64,000 nucleotides of DNA from Candidatus Bathyarchaeota archaeon (GCA_029259355.1 JAPDIZ010000008.1:1-64000); one strand, 5' to 3'. Shown: positions 22,096-30,409, numbered from the stretch's first letter. The notes: generated by a model not told the origin, from the sequence alone. Translations and numbers: made by a program.

Positions 22096-23862
22096 GTGGC
22101 TGCTTCGGCAGAGCTCTGCGGATGGTTTGGCAGATGTGTCGAAGTCGATCTATCCACTAAGGAGGCTCGCGTAGCTGAGCTAAGCCCCGACTTGCTGTGG
22201 AGGTATATGGGGGGACGTGGGCTCGGAAGCTGGCTTGTTTCGCAGCAAGTTTCTCCAAGCGCAGATCCCTTCTCGAGAGAAAACCTGCTGGTCTTCGCCG
22301 TAGGTCCCCTAACAGCTACACCCGTATACACCTCTGGAAGAGTCTGCGTCGTCTCTAAATCGCCCCTAACCAACGGCCTCTTCTACTCCTCAGCAGGGGG
22401 ATTCTTCGGCGCTTCGCTGAAGAGAGCTGGCTACGACGCTCTGGTGGTGAAAGGTGCTGCCTCTAAGCCCTCAATGATAGTGGTGGATGAGGATGTGGTG
22501 GAGGTTGTGGATTGCGAAGAGCTTTGGGGAAAAAGCACTTCAGAGGCTAGAGAAGCTGTTCAGCAAGACCTTGGACGCGACTTCCGAGTAGCTTGCATAG
22601 GCCCAGCTGGAGAAAACTTGGTCCGAATAGCAAACATCTCTGTAGATCCTGGAGACTTTGCTGGAAGAGGCGGGCTTGGTGCCGTCATGGGGTCTAAGAA
22701 GCTCAAAGCCGTCGCGGTGAGGGGGGAGAAAAGGCCGAGGGTGTTTGACGAAGAAGGGTTGAGGGCTTTTCTCAGGCGCTGCCTTGTCCGCATAAAGTGG
22801 AAGCCAGTCTTGGACAAAGCTCTCTCAGCCTTTGGAACCTCCTTCATCATGCGCATAGTCGACTCGCTGGGGGTTTTGCCCACCAAGAACTTCCTCGAAT
22901 CACGCTTTGAAAAAGCTCAAAACCTCTATGCAGAGGTGTTAAGCGACAGCGTCTTTGCGAAGAAGAGGTCTTGCTTCAACTGTCCTATAGCCTGCAAAAG
23001 GGTTTCGAGAATAGGCGACCGCGTGGTCGATGGGCCTGAGTACGAGTCGCTCGCCGCCCTAGGACCCATGCTGGGGCTGGGAAGAGCTGAGGAGGTTGTT
23101 GAGCTTAATAGGCTGTGTAACGAGCTGGGTATCGACACCATCTCAGCTGGCGTATCCATCGCTTGCGCCATAGAAGCTAGCCAGCGTGGGTTGCTACCAA
23201 CCAAGATCAAGTGGGGAGACTTCGACCAGATACGCTCGCTCTTAGAAGACGTGGCTTACAGGCGTGGGCTTGGCAGCGATTTGGCTGATGGGTCAAAGCG
23301 CTTTGCCTCCAAGGTGGGCGCTTCTGACTGCGCAATGGAGGTTAAGGGATCGGAGGTTCCGATGTACGACCCAAGGGGCTTGTATGGACAGGCGCTTGGC
23401 TACGCAACCTCCAACAGAGGCGCTTGCCACCTAAACCCCTACATGGTCAGCTTAGAGATCTTGGGAACCCCCATACTGATGGAGAGGTTTTCTGAGGCTG
23501 AGAAGCCCGCGCTGGTTGCATACCTCCAAAACCTCTCAGCATCGGTTGACAGCATGGTTTTGTGCAAGTTCCTCTGCCTAGAGTTCGACGAAGACGTGTT
23601 TGCGCAGATGCTCGCCTACGTAACTGGAAAGCCTTACACCCACGAAACCGTTGTGGAGGTTGGGGAGAGGATTTGGAACCTCGAAAGAGCATACAACCTG
23701 AAGTGCGGCATAACCCCCGACCAAGACAAGCTTCCAAAGAGGCTTGTAGAGGGCGTGCCGCTCGAGGAAATGCTTGGGGAATACTACAGGGTTAGGGGGT
23801 GGTCGGAGAACGGCTACCCAACTCCAGAGAAGCTTGAGGAGCTGGGGGTGGAGAGCTCATAG
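22096..23862 (+). CDS. Second aldehyde ferredoxin oxidoreductase paralogue
   Basis: The 588-aa protein matches the neighbouring AOR throughout: WFGRCVEVDLSTKEA, pterin region AVGPLTATPVYTSGRVCVV, Fe-S ligands in RSCFNCPIACKRV (C-x2-C-x3-C), DFAGRGGLGAVMGSKK, and late Cys in MVLCKFLCL. It is divergent in sequence from the first, so the substrate probably differs. GTG at 22096 is preceded by GGGGAGGAG, a strong ribosome-binding match, so it probably has a short leader. No MoaD-like gene follows it, so it may share the carrier and maturase of the first AOR. Confidence 0.9.
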   Translation: MAASAELCGWFGRCVEVDLSTKEARVAELSPDLLWRYMGGRGLGSWLVSQQVSPSADPFSRENLLVFAVGPLTATPVYTSGRVCVVSKSPLTNGLFYSSAGGFFGASLKRAGYDALVVKGAASKPSMIVVDEDVVEVVDCEELWGKSTSEAREAVQQDLGRDFRVACIGPAGENLVRIANISVDPGDFAGRGGLGAVMGSKKLKAVAVRGEKRPRVFDEEGLRAFLRRCLVRIKWKPVLDKALSAFGTSFIMRIVDSLGVLPTKNFLESRFEKAQNLYAEVLSDSVFAKKRSCFNCPIACKRVSRIGDRVVDGPEYESLAALGPMLGLGRAEEVVELNRLCNELGIDTISAGVSIACAIEASQRGLLPTKIKWGDFDQIRSLLEDVAYRRGLGSDLADGSKRFASKVGASDCAMEVKGSEVPMYDPRGLYGQALGYATSNRGACHLNPYMVSLEILGTPILMERFSEAEKPALVAYLQNLSASVDSMVLCKFLCLEFDEDVFAQMLAYVTGKPYTHETVVEVGERIWNLERAYNLKCGITPDQDKLPKRLVEGVPLEEMLGEYYRVRGWSENGYPTPEKLEELGVESS

Positions 23863-23934
23863 CCAATTCACTTTTATGCTCAGAGCCAAGAGTACTTCTC
23901 GAGACCTCGCCACTCTTTACGTGGTGCTGAGCAG

Positions 23935-24441
23935 GTGTGGGAAAAGGAAATTCCTCAACCCTACAAGGAAATCCTCGAGCTGCTGCTCGATTCGCTTAAG
24001 CAGCGCTTCGGCAACGATTTAGTCTCCGTTGTTGTGTACGGATCGGTTGCTAGGGGAGAGGCGCGCGCTGACAGCGACGTAGACTTGCTTATAGTGGCTA
24101 AAAACCTTACGCGCAACAGGCTGAAGAGGCAGAGCTTGTTCATGGAGGTTGAGAAAAGCGTTGAGCCTCTCGTAGAGGAGCTGTGGGAGAAGGGGGTGTA
24201 CGTAGACTTCTCCCCCATCCTCAAGACCCCAGAGGAAGCTAGCAGGTTGTCCCCGCTATACCTCGACATGGTCGATGATGCAGTGATCCTATACGACAGA
24301 GACGGCTTTTTCTCAAAGGTTTTGGATAGACTGAGGAAGCGCCTACGCCAGCTTGGGGCGAAGAGGGTTAGAGCTGGCAAGCTTTGGTACTGGGTTCTTA
24401 AAGAACCCTACTCCATTGGGGAGCGTATAGTTATTGAATAA
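23935..24441 (+). CDS. Minimal nucleotidyltransferase antitoxin, second MNT-HEPN pair
   Basis: VVVYGSVARGEARADSDVDL carries the full GS...D-x-D nucleotidyltransferase motif. The rest (LILYDRDGFFSKVLDRLRKRL-like segment, LWYWVLK) aligns by eye with the MNT at 3351-3863, so both modules descend from one. GTG at 23935 starts 72 bases after the second AOR gene. Its 168-aa length is normal. The following HEPN gene starts with TTG inside its last codons (ATTGAATAA), so translation is coupled. Confidence 0.87.
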   Translation: MWEKEIPQPYKEILELLLDSLKQRFGNDLVSVVVYGSVARGEARADSDVDLLIVAKNLTRNRLKRQSLFMEVEKSVEPLVEELWEKGVYVDFSPILKTPEEASRLSPLYLDMVDDAVILYDRDGFFSKVLDRLRKRLRQLGAKRVRAGKLWYWVLKEPYSIGERIVIE

Positions 24442-24868
24442 CGAGGCCATGGCTCGCTCTCACATGAAGCAGGCTGCGGAGAGGCTTAAGCACGCTGAGG
24501 AAGCGCTTGAGGGAGGAAACTACCCATACGTGATTCGGCAGAGCCAAGAAGCCGTTGAGCTGGCGCTGAAGGCAGTTCTCAGATTCGTTGGCATAGAGTC
24601 TCCGAAATGGCATGACGTAGGCCCTGTCCTCAAGCGAAACAGCGACCGCTTTCCGCAGTGGTTTAGGGAAAAGATACCGAGGCTTGCATCCATCTCCAGA
24701 AGGCTTAGGAGGGAGAGAGAGCCCAGCATGTACGGAGACGAGGAGACGGGCACCCCTCCAGAGGAGCTCTACACGAGAGAGGATGCTGAGGAAGCTCTTC
24801 AAAGCTCAAAAGAGGTTTATGAAGCTTGTGCAAAGCTTTTGAGAAGTTTCGGGCTTGACTTAAGGTGA
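24434..24868 (+). CDS. HEPN-domain toxin, second MNT-HEPN pair
   Basis: The 144-aa helical protein shows SHMKQAAERLKHAEEAL, the central IRQSQEAVELALKAVLRFVG, KWHDV, and RREREPSMYGDE, the RNase motif region with Tyr in place of the usual His, as in the first pair. TTG 24434 overlaps the MNT stop, and its own stop overlaps the next gene's GTG as GTGA. The downstream aldolase therefore may be translated from the same message. Confidence 0.85.
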   Translation: MNNEAMARSHMKQAAERLKHAEEALEGGNYPYVIRQSQEAVELALKAVLRFVGIESPKWHDVGPVLKRNSDRFPQWFREKIPRLASISRRLRREREPSMYGDEETGTPPEELYTREDAEEALQSSKEVYEACAKLLRSFGLDLR

Positions 24869-25470
24869 GGGGTTTGTTCGCTCCCAAAGCAGTCTACGAG
24901 CAGCTTCGCGAGTACTGTGGGAGGCTAGCGAGGAGGGGGTACGTAACCGCACACGGCGGAAACGCTAGCATGAGAGGAGGGGATGTGATGTGGATAACGC
25001 GCCACGCATCCTCTCTCGAAAGCCTAAGGCTAGAGGACGTTATCGAGGTGTACGTCGATAGGCCATCTAGCATGGATGCGCTTGCCTCAACAGAGGCTAT
25101 TGTGCACAGGAGAGTGTACCTAGAGACCCCTAACCTAGCCATACTCCACGCGCATCCGCCGTACGCGGTGGCTCTCTCGTTCTTTGTGGACGAGCTTGTT
25201 CCCCCAGACTCCGAGGGCTACTACGTCCTCAGAAGAGTCCCCGTCGTCGAGGGAAGCCCAGGAACTCCTGAGTTAGCTGAGGAAGTGGCTAATGCGCTGA
25301 AAAGCTACCACGCGGTTATTGTGAGAGCTCACGGGGTTTTCGCCGCCGCCAAGTACATGGATGTTGCCTACCAGTTCCTCTGCATGGTCGAGCACAGCGC
25401 CCACATCGCTTACCTCGTCGAGGGGATGAAGGCTTTGGGCGCTAAGCCCATTACGCCAAAAAAGTTCTAG
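24865..25470 (+). CDS. Class II aldolase (L-fuculose-1-phosphate aldolase type)
   Basis: The 201-aa protein carries the zinc-binding HAHPPYAVALS and the early GGNASMRGGDVMWIT block of class II aldolases, with a third His in VRAHGVFAAAK. The catalytic Glu is in ASTEAIVHRRVY. Such enzymes cleave a phosphorylated ketose to DHAP and an aldehyde. The natural substrate cannot be told from sequence; sugar or purine-derived sugar salvage is likely. GTG overlaps the HEPN stop by four bases. The tail is convergent with a lysophospholipase-like gene, overlapping by 4. Confidence 0.87.
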   Translation: MRGLFAPKAVYEQLREYCGRLARRGYVTAHGGNASMRGGDVMWITRHASSLESLRLEDVIEVYVDRPSSMDALASTEAIVHRRVYLETPNLAILHAHPPYAVALSFFVDELVPPDSEGYYVLRRVPVVEGSPGTPELAEEVANALKSYHAVIVRAHGVFAAAKYMDVAYQFLCMVEHSAHIAYLVEGMKALGAKPITPKKF

Positions 25471-26381
25471 CTTTCGCCCTCAACCTTTTTGCTCATCCAG
25501 TAGTGGACGGTTTCCGCCACCCTAAGCGAATCCCTTGTCAAGTACTTCTCCGTTGGAAGCAGAAGCCCCAACAGGTCGTGGTCTGCGTCCTCAACCATGA
25601 CCAGATGCTTCTTCTCGCTTGCGAGAGCTTCGTAGAGCTTTCTGGCTCCCTCGGGTGAGACTAAAGTGTCTTCCTCTCCCTGTATTATGAGCGTAGGGTG
25701 TGAAACATCCTTAGCGTACTTCAGCATAGCGCTTCCATCCACCTTACTCAAGCTAGCTATGTATCGGTAGGTGTACCTCTTCACCGACTTGGGGTTGGTG
25801 AGCACAGCGTTGGCGAAGTTGCTTTGCGAAAAGGGAGGAGTCCACGCTTGGGTAACATCCCAGTACTCCTTTGGAGAAAGCGAAGCCCTTAGCTTAGAGA
25901 GCGCTGTGCCGAAAAATCTCTCTATCAAGAGGTCGACTGCGGGGGAGAGGAGCACAAGCCCAGAGACCATCTCCCCATAGGTTGTGGCGAACCAGAGCAC
26001 GTACCCAGCGCCCAAGCCGTGGCCGAGTAGGTAGGTCGGTTTTCCTTGGTGCTTCTCGCTCACGAGCTCAAGCACGAGCTTGATGTCTTCGAGCTGATGG
26101 CTTATGTTCTCGACATCGCCCCACCTACCCGATAGGCCGTTGCCTCTTAGGTCAAGCGCGTAGGCAGCGTCTCCGCGTATGGCTATGTAGCTGCCTAGGT
26201 TTGAGAAGAAGTCTGTGTTTTCGCACAAGTCGTGGACGCATAAGACAGCGCGCTCAGCCTCGCCGTCGGGCAGCCAAGAAGCGACAAAGATCCTGGTGCC
26301 ATCGCTTATGGTGAGGTACTGCTCCGACGCCTTAACCACACAAACCACCTTTGCCCACAAACACCTCCTATGGTTTTTCAT
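25467..26381 (-). CDS. Lysophospholipase-like alpha/beta hydrolase
   Basis: From ATG 26381 the protein is 304 aa. The hydrolase core is VLCVHDLCENTDFFSNLG, YALDLRGNGLSG, nucleophile elbow GHGLGAG (Gly where Ser is usual), IIQGEEDTLVSPEGA with the acid, and VEDADHDLLGL with His. The elbow normally reads G-H-S-x-G; here H-G-L, so the nucleophile seems absent. Activity is therefore doubtful. The frame stays open to 26573 but that would run into the divergent CBS gene, so the shorter start is chosen. Confidence 0.75.
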   Translation of the reverse strand: MKNHRRCLWAKVVCVVKASEQYLTISDGTRIFVASWLPDGEAERAVLCVHDLCENTDFFSNLGSYIAIRGDAAYALDLRGNGLSGRWGDVENISHQLEDIKLVLELVSEKHQGKPTYLLGHGLGAGYVLWFATTYGEMVSGLVLLSPAVDLLIERFFGTALSKLRASLSPKEYWDVTQAWTPPFSQSNFANAVLTNPKSVKRYTYRYIASLSKVDGSAMLKYAKDVSHPTLIIQGEEDTLVSPEGARKLYEALASEKKHLVMVEDADHDLLGLLLPTEKYLTRDSLRVAETVHYWMSKKVEGES

Positions 26382-26487
26382 AAAGATTGCGTATGCAGCT
26401 TTCTCACCCAAAACTCTTAAACGAGATATTCTCAGCCAGTGCGCTGAGCCGCAGCTTTGAATCACATTTAAAGGTCTAGTATCTGGT

Positions 26488-26952
26488 ATGGATTTATGGA
26501 GGCTGGCTGGGGTGAGGGTTCCTATCTCCGCAAGATCTAGAGTAAGGGACGTAATGACTAAGGAAGTAGTCACCGTAGAATCTTCGGCGTCTGTTCAAGA
26601 AGCTGCTGAGCTGATGAACGGCAAAAACATCGGTAGCTTGGTAGTTGTTGAGCAGGGAGCCCCCGTCGGCATAATCACCGAGAGAGATATCGTAAGGAAG
26701 GTTGTGGCTAGGCGAAGAAACCCTGAGGAGGTTAGGGTTTCGGAGATAATGTCCAAGCCCCTCATCCACGTCTCGCCAAACGCCTTCATATTCGAAGCAG
26801 CTGAGCTCATGGGCAAGAACCAGATAAGGAGGCTGCCGGTGATAGAGAGGGAGGCGCTCGTGGGCATAATCACCATGTACGATATAATAAAGCACTACAG
26901 GGAGATGGCTTACTCGCTCATCGACATGATGTCAGCTATCTCGCGCATCTAG
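26488..26952 (+). CDS. Tandem CBS-domain protein
   Basis: The 154-aa protein is two CBS domains in a row: VRDVMTKEVVTVESSASVQEA with GIITERDIVRKV, and VSEIMSKPLIHVSPNAFIFEA with GIITMYDIIKH. A pair binds adenine nucleotides such as AMP or ATP, usually to regulate a partner. No enzymatic domain is attached. The TTTAAA box at 26466-26473 is only about 18 bp from ATG 26488, so GTG 26512, with GGAGG upstream, may be the true start. Confidence 0.88.
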   Translation: MDLWRLAGVRVPISARSRVRDVMTKEVVTVESSASVQEAAELMNGKNIGSLVVVEQGAPVGIITERDIVRKVVARRRNPEEVRVSEIMSKPLIHVSPNAFIFEAAELMGKNQIRRLPVIEREALVGIITMYDIIKHYREMAYSLIDMMSAISRI

Positions 26953-27557
26953 CCGAAGAAGCTTTTCCTAACCCTTTCGCCATACTCGAGCCCAGCCTTA
27001 ACCACCCGGTAGATGAGCAAACCCTTCTCCTCGCCATAGGCCTCCACCAAAACCCTCTTCACAACCTCTTCGCTAACCTCGCGCTTAGCTATCGCCAGCG
27101 CAACCCCCATCAAGAACATGTTTCTCATCTCGATAGGAAGCTTCGCCTCCCTAAGCAGGTGCTCAGCGTCAACGTCGACAAGGTGTACTCCCCTCCTCCA
27201 AGCCTCCTCCGTCATCCTGTCGAGCCAGTACCTTATCAGGGGTTGAGAAGAGTCCACCACTGCTATGCCGCCCCTCTCCATCCCGCTGATCGACGAAACC
27301 GGATTTCCCACTGGGCTGAGCATGATCACCAAATCCGCAGACTCCGTCCTCTCTGTAGTCGCTACCGAGTACTCCTCGTCTCCCCTCCCCAAGAAGGGTG
27401 GGAAGAGCCACTTTCTGCCAGTTGAGCCGTCGGATTGGGGCTGAAGCCTCCCCACAACCCTAGCTCCAAGAGCGGAGAGGGCCTCGACTAGGTCGTAGGC
27501 TACGTAGGTGAACCCTGAGCCCTTGCTGCCTATTACGCAGATGTCGTACCTCCTCAA
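26949..27557 (-). CDS. 2-oxoacid:ferredoxin oxidoreductase gamma-like subunit
   Basis: The 202-aa protein starts YDICVIGSKGSGFTYVAYDL and has SVATTERTESADLVIML and VDSSQPLI, typical of the gamma subunit of 2-oxoacid or indolepyruvate oxidoreductases. TTG at 27557 overlaps the upstream Fe-S gene's stop as TTGA. It is the last gene of a four-gene operon (TPP-beta, alpha, HdrD-like, gamma). The gamma subunit is thought to help bind the CoA or the partner in POR-type enzymes. Confidence 0.72.
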   Translation of the reverse strand: MRRYDICVIGSKGSGFTYVAYDLVEALSALGARVVGRLQPQSDGSTGRKWLFPPFLGRGDEEYSVATTERTESADLVIMLSPVGNPVSSISGMERGGIAVVDSSQPLIRYWLDRMTEEAWRRGVHLVDVDAEHLLREAKLPIEMRNMFLMGVALAIAKREVSEEVVKRVLVEAYGEEKGLLIYRVVKAGLEYGERVRKSFFG

Positions 27558-28651
27558 ACCCTCCTAACCCCCGCTTCACTAACCAGTTGATATAGCTCCA
27601 CAACCCTAACCCCTGCCTTAAGCCTCCTCGAAGCACCCTCTAGGTTGGTGGTGCAGAAGGGGCATTGCGTAACCAAAACTTCTGCTTCAACCTTCTGAGC
27701 ATCTTGTACCCTAGCCTCTGAGAGCCTCCTAGCTAGCGAGAAGTTGTACAGCCTCAGCGTAGAGCCGCAACACCTCGTATGCTCTCCTCTCCTAAGCATT
27801 TCCACCAGCTTCACTCCAGGAATCCTCCTGAGAACCTCTCTCGGCTGCTCAACAACTCTCTTTGGCCCAAGCGCTAGGTGGCAGGGGTCGTGGTAGGTGG
27901 CTACCGCTTCGACCGACTTGCTGAACTCAACCACCCCCTCCTCTACGAGCCTAGCAAAGACCTCTGAGTAGTGTAGTACGCGAAAAGCAGGCCTACCCAC
28001 CAGCACGGGGTAGTCTCTCCTCCACGCTAGGTCGCAGAGGGGGCAGAGCGTGATCAGCGTATCTATGCGCATAGCCTCAAAGCTTCTCACGTTTTCCTCT
28101 ACAAGCGGTAGAGTAGCGTCGTACATCCCGGCTCTAACCAGCACCGCTCCACAGCACCTCTCCTCTGGGCAAACGACTACGTCTAGCCCAGCTTCGAGGA
28201 GGGTGGTGTAGGCGGCTTTGGCGGCTTCAACAGCTGAGAAGGCGTAGGTGCAGCCTACGAAGAGCGCGCACCTCCCAAAGAGATCAGTGGCTCGCGCATA
28301 GGGCTCGATACGCTTCGAAACGCTCTCAAGCCAGCTAAATCTCTTCTCAGCGGGCTTTGGGAAGGGGCTTCCAAACTTGCGTATGGCTTCTCGCGTCGGC
28401 GAAAGCTCCTCAAGCGGCTTCCTCCACCTAGCCTCCTCTATAGCTGGTGTGCCAGGAAGCCCCCACGGACAGGATATCTCGCAGAGGTTGCAGCCCACGC
28501 AGTTCTTAGCAACTTCAGCCGCCTTATCCCACTCCCTCAGCCTTATGTAGGTGAACATTAGCCTCCTGTTGACTCCTCCAGGACACCTCACCTCGCAGAA
28601 CCCGCAGCCCCTACACTCGTCAGCAACCCTAACCAGCTCCTCTTCCGTCAG
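27554..28651 (-). CDS. HdrD/GlpC-like Fe-S protein with two CCG domains, CTG start
   Basis: From CTG 28651 the product (365 aa) has two N-terminal [4Fe-4S] motifs, CRGCGFCEVRC and CVGCNLCEISC, then two CCG domains (LFVGCTYAFS with CPEERCCG; ATYHDPCHLA with TRCCGSTLRLY) and CPFC. These bind the non-cubane clusters of heterodisulfide reductase HdrB/HdrD and GlpC. There is an in-frame TGA just upstream and no ATG, GTG or TTG before the first cluster; the GTG used by the shorter frame would remove it. CTG is preceded by AGGTGG. Its place inside a 2-oxoacid oxidoreductase operon suggests electrons go to a disulfide or quinone-type acceptor. Confidence 0.8.
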   Translation of the reverse strand: MTEEELVRVADECRGCGFCEVRCPGGVNRRLMFTYIRLREWDKAAEVAKNCVGCNLCEISCPWGLPGTPAIEEARWRKPLEELSPTREAIRKFGSPFPKPAEKRFSWLESVSKRIEPYARATDLFGRCALFVGCTYAFSAVEAAKAAYTTLLEAGLDVVVCPEERCCGAVLVRAGMYDATLPLVEENVRSFEAMRIDTLITLCPLCDLAWRRDYPVLVGRPAFRVLHYSEVFARLVEEGVVEFSKSVEAVATYHDPCHLALGPKRVVEQPREVLRRIPGVKLVEMLRRGEHTRCCGSTLRLYNFSLARRLSEARVQDAQKVEAEVLVTQCPFCTTNLEGASRRLKAGVRVVELYQLVSEAGVRRV

Positions 28652-28673
28652 AGCCCACCTAGCTATGCTAATC

Positions 28674-29687
28674 TCAACCCCCCCTCAGAGCCTTAGCCAA
28701 GTGGCTGAGAGCCTTCTTGGCGTCTCCCACCACCCCAAGGTCGGCTATGGCCATGGAGGCCGCCAAGAGGTCTACGTTGATGGAGATCACGTAGTCTGCG
28801 TTGAACTTGACGCCGAACATGTCGTAGGATACCCCAGCCAGAACCACCACCTCAGCCTCTACGAAGTTCCCCGTGTTTATCCCAGTAGGGATCATCCCTT
28901 TGGTCTGCGGAAAGACCGAAGCGGGTTTTGTGCAGAAGACCCTCACCTCAGTGCCTCTCTGCTTCAAAGCATCTGCAAGCCCCCAAACCTCCTCCAAAGC
29001 CCCATCCCCAAGTATAGAGGGCCATGCGGGAAGCCCCATCTTGACGGTTTCGACGCCTAAGCAGCCCTTCCCCACCACCAAGGCGACGGAGCTTGCAAGC
29101 TTGAGCGCTCTAGCAGCTTCCTCCAAGTCCTCCAGCTTGGGCTCAGGAGGCTCTGGAGCTATCTCTCCGATGACGTCAAGCTCCTCTGAGGAAACCCCGT
29201 GCATAGCCAAGTCCTCGGTTACGTAGACAGCCACCATCCTGTGCTCTCGCCACGCAATCTCAAACGACTTCTTCACCGCTTCGTAGATTTCTGCGTGCCT
29301 CATGGGGATGAGGTTGATCACGCCCGTCTCCTCCAACACCCTTGGAAGGTGTGGCGAGCCTACGTAGGAGCCTCTCCCATCCACGTCTAGCCCAACCACT
29401 AGGACGACTGGAGTGGCAACCTCCTCAGCGATGAGCTGGTAGGCGACGTTAACTCCCTTGTCTTTTATCACCGCGCAGGCCTTCTTCCCAGCCTGAGCCG
29501 CTCCTATGGCTATGCCGACGGCGTCTGCCTCCGTAGCCACGTTTAGGACCGCCACATCCTCGCCTAGGGCACCAGCGATTATGAGGTTTTGAGCTTGGTT
29601 GAGGGGAAATCCCGGTAGGACGGTGACCACTGCCGGCTTAACCTCTCGAAGAGCATCCACTACCAGCTCGTTACCAGTTTTGAACAA
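28674..29687 (-). CDS. 2-oxoacid oxidoreductase alpha-like (PP-domain) subunit
   Basis: The 337-aa protein starts TGNELVVDALREVKP, has a VLPGFPLNQ loop and VATEADAVGIAIGAAQAG, matching the pyrimidine-binding (PP) domain with its conserved Glu of 2-oxoacid:ferredoxin and indolepyruvate oxidoreductases. The second half has a Rossmann-like central domain (VALVVGKGCLG). It lacks Fe-S motifs. TTG 29687 lies 11 bases after the beta gene. The Fe-S protein and gamma follow. Substrate is not determined; an aryl or branched 2-oxoacid would be normal for this type. Confidence 0.75.
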   Translation of the reverse strand: MFKTGNELVVDALREVKPAVVTVLPGFPLNQAQNLIIAGALGEDVAVLNVATEADAVGIAIGAAQAGKKACAVIKDKGVNVAYQLIAEEVATPVVLVVGLDVDGRGSYVGSPHLPRVLEETGVINLIPMRHAEIYEAVKKSFEIAWREHRMVAVYVTEDLAMHGVSSEELDVIGEIAPEPPEPKLEDLEEAARALKLASSVALVVGKGCLGVETVKMGLPAWPSILGDGALEEVWGLADALKQRGTEVRVFCTKPASVFPQTKGMIPTGINTGNFVEAEVVVLAGVSYDMFGVKFNADYVISINVDLLAASMAIADLGVVGDAKKALSHLAKALRGG

Positions 29688-29698
29688 AGCACCACCAC

Positions 29699-30235
29699 CT
29701 ACTTCAGCGGTGCGCAGTAAGCCACGATAAGCTTGATGCCAAGCGTCTTCTTAGCCTCCAAGCAAGCTTCCCTAAGCTCCTCCCTCGAGTAGACGTTTTT
29801 CGACATGGGGAGCCCAAGAGACCTGCCGAAGGCTGCGTAATCCACTCCCAAAGCAGAGGGGGTGGTTCTCTGCCTACCCGTCATCCCCCACCCCATGTCG
29901 TTAAGCACTATGATGGTTAGCCTCTTGACGAGATGCCTGTTCATGTAAGCAGTTACCAACGAGTTTAGGTGTAGCCCAAACCCCCCATCCCCGACGACGC
30001 AGAACACCTCTCCCTTGATGGAGTCGTTTGCTACGGCGTGCCCGATAGCCACCGAGACCGCTCCCCCCAAAGCGCCCGTCCCTCCTATGCACTGCTCCCT
30101 CGGAACTCCTGCGATCATCGCAGCAAGCACGTTGTCGCCTAAGTCGAGGCATACGCCGTCTTCTGGCGAAAGCGCTTCCACCAGCCCAGCCACCATCTCC
30201 TGCATTCTCTGAAGCTTCGCGCCTTCTTTCAACAT
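29699..30235 (-). CDS. TPP-binding beta-like subunit of the oxidoreductase
   Basis: The 178-aa product holds the TPP/Mg motif GDGGFGLHLNSLVTAYMN ending in VLNDMGWGMTG, the G-D-G...N-N pattern with Asp for the second Asn. GGTGALGGAVSVAIGHA is the substrate-channel region of the same fold. It is short, so it carries only the TPP-binding domain; the PP domain is the adjacent alpha gene. ATG 30235 is the first gene after a TTAATAT promoter and a GAGGTG Shine-Dalgarno. The alternative is a decarboxylase of sulfopyruvate or phosphonopyruvate type, but the CCG and gamma neighbours favour an oxidoreductase. Confidence 0.75.
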   Translation of the reverse strand: MLKEGAKLQRMQEMVAGLVEALSPEDGVCLDLGDNVLAAMIAGVPREQCIGGTGALGGAVSVAIGHAVANDSIKGEVFCVVGDGGFGLHLNSLVTAYMNRHLVKRLTIIVLNDMGWGMTGRQRTTPSALGVDYAAFGRSLGLPMSKNVYSREELREACLEAKKTLGIKLIVAYCAPLK

Positions 30236-30270
30236 CTGGCACCTCTACGTGAGACGATACGAAGCCAAAA

Positions 30271-30280
30271 CGATATTAAT
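30271..30280 (-). promoter_or_regulatory. TATA box of the 2-oxoacid oxidoreductase operon
   Basis: ATTAATATCG on the minus strand lies about 40 bp upstream of ATG 30235. A GAGGTG sequence six to eight bases before the ATG would serve as ribosome-binding site, so this operon has a leader. Confidence 0.5.
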
Positions 30281-30307
30281 TCTTTCATCATCTACATACA
30301 GCGCTCT

Positions 30308-30400
30308 ATGTCCCCAAACCTGTTCGCATACGGAAGCTTATGTGACGAAGAGGTTGTGTGCAAGCTTTTGGGTAGAGTTCCCAAGAGCTTAAGGGCCTAA
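30308..30400 (+). pseudogene. N-terminal remnant of an AIG2/gamma-glutamylcyclotransferase-like gene
   Basis: ATG to TAA encodes 30 residues starting PNLFAYGSLCDEEVVCKLLG, the N-terminal signature of the gamma-glutamylcyclotransferase (AIG2) fold, which is normally 100-150 aa. The frame stops where the rest of the domain should begin, and no continuation is visible in any frame before the M42 peptidase gene. It is a truncated relic. Confidence 0.5.
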
Positions 30401-30409
30401 GCGATGGCG

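Noticed and set aside
26382-26573. N-terminal extension of the lysophospholipase-like gene
   Set aside because: It runs into the divergent CBS gene and carries no family residues; ATG 26381 is the sensible start.
30242-30290. C box-like GATGATGA on the minus strand
   Set aside because: No D box follows at a suitable distance and it lies at the promoter of the oxidoreductase operon.
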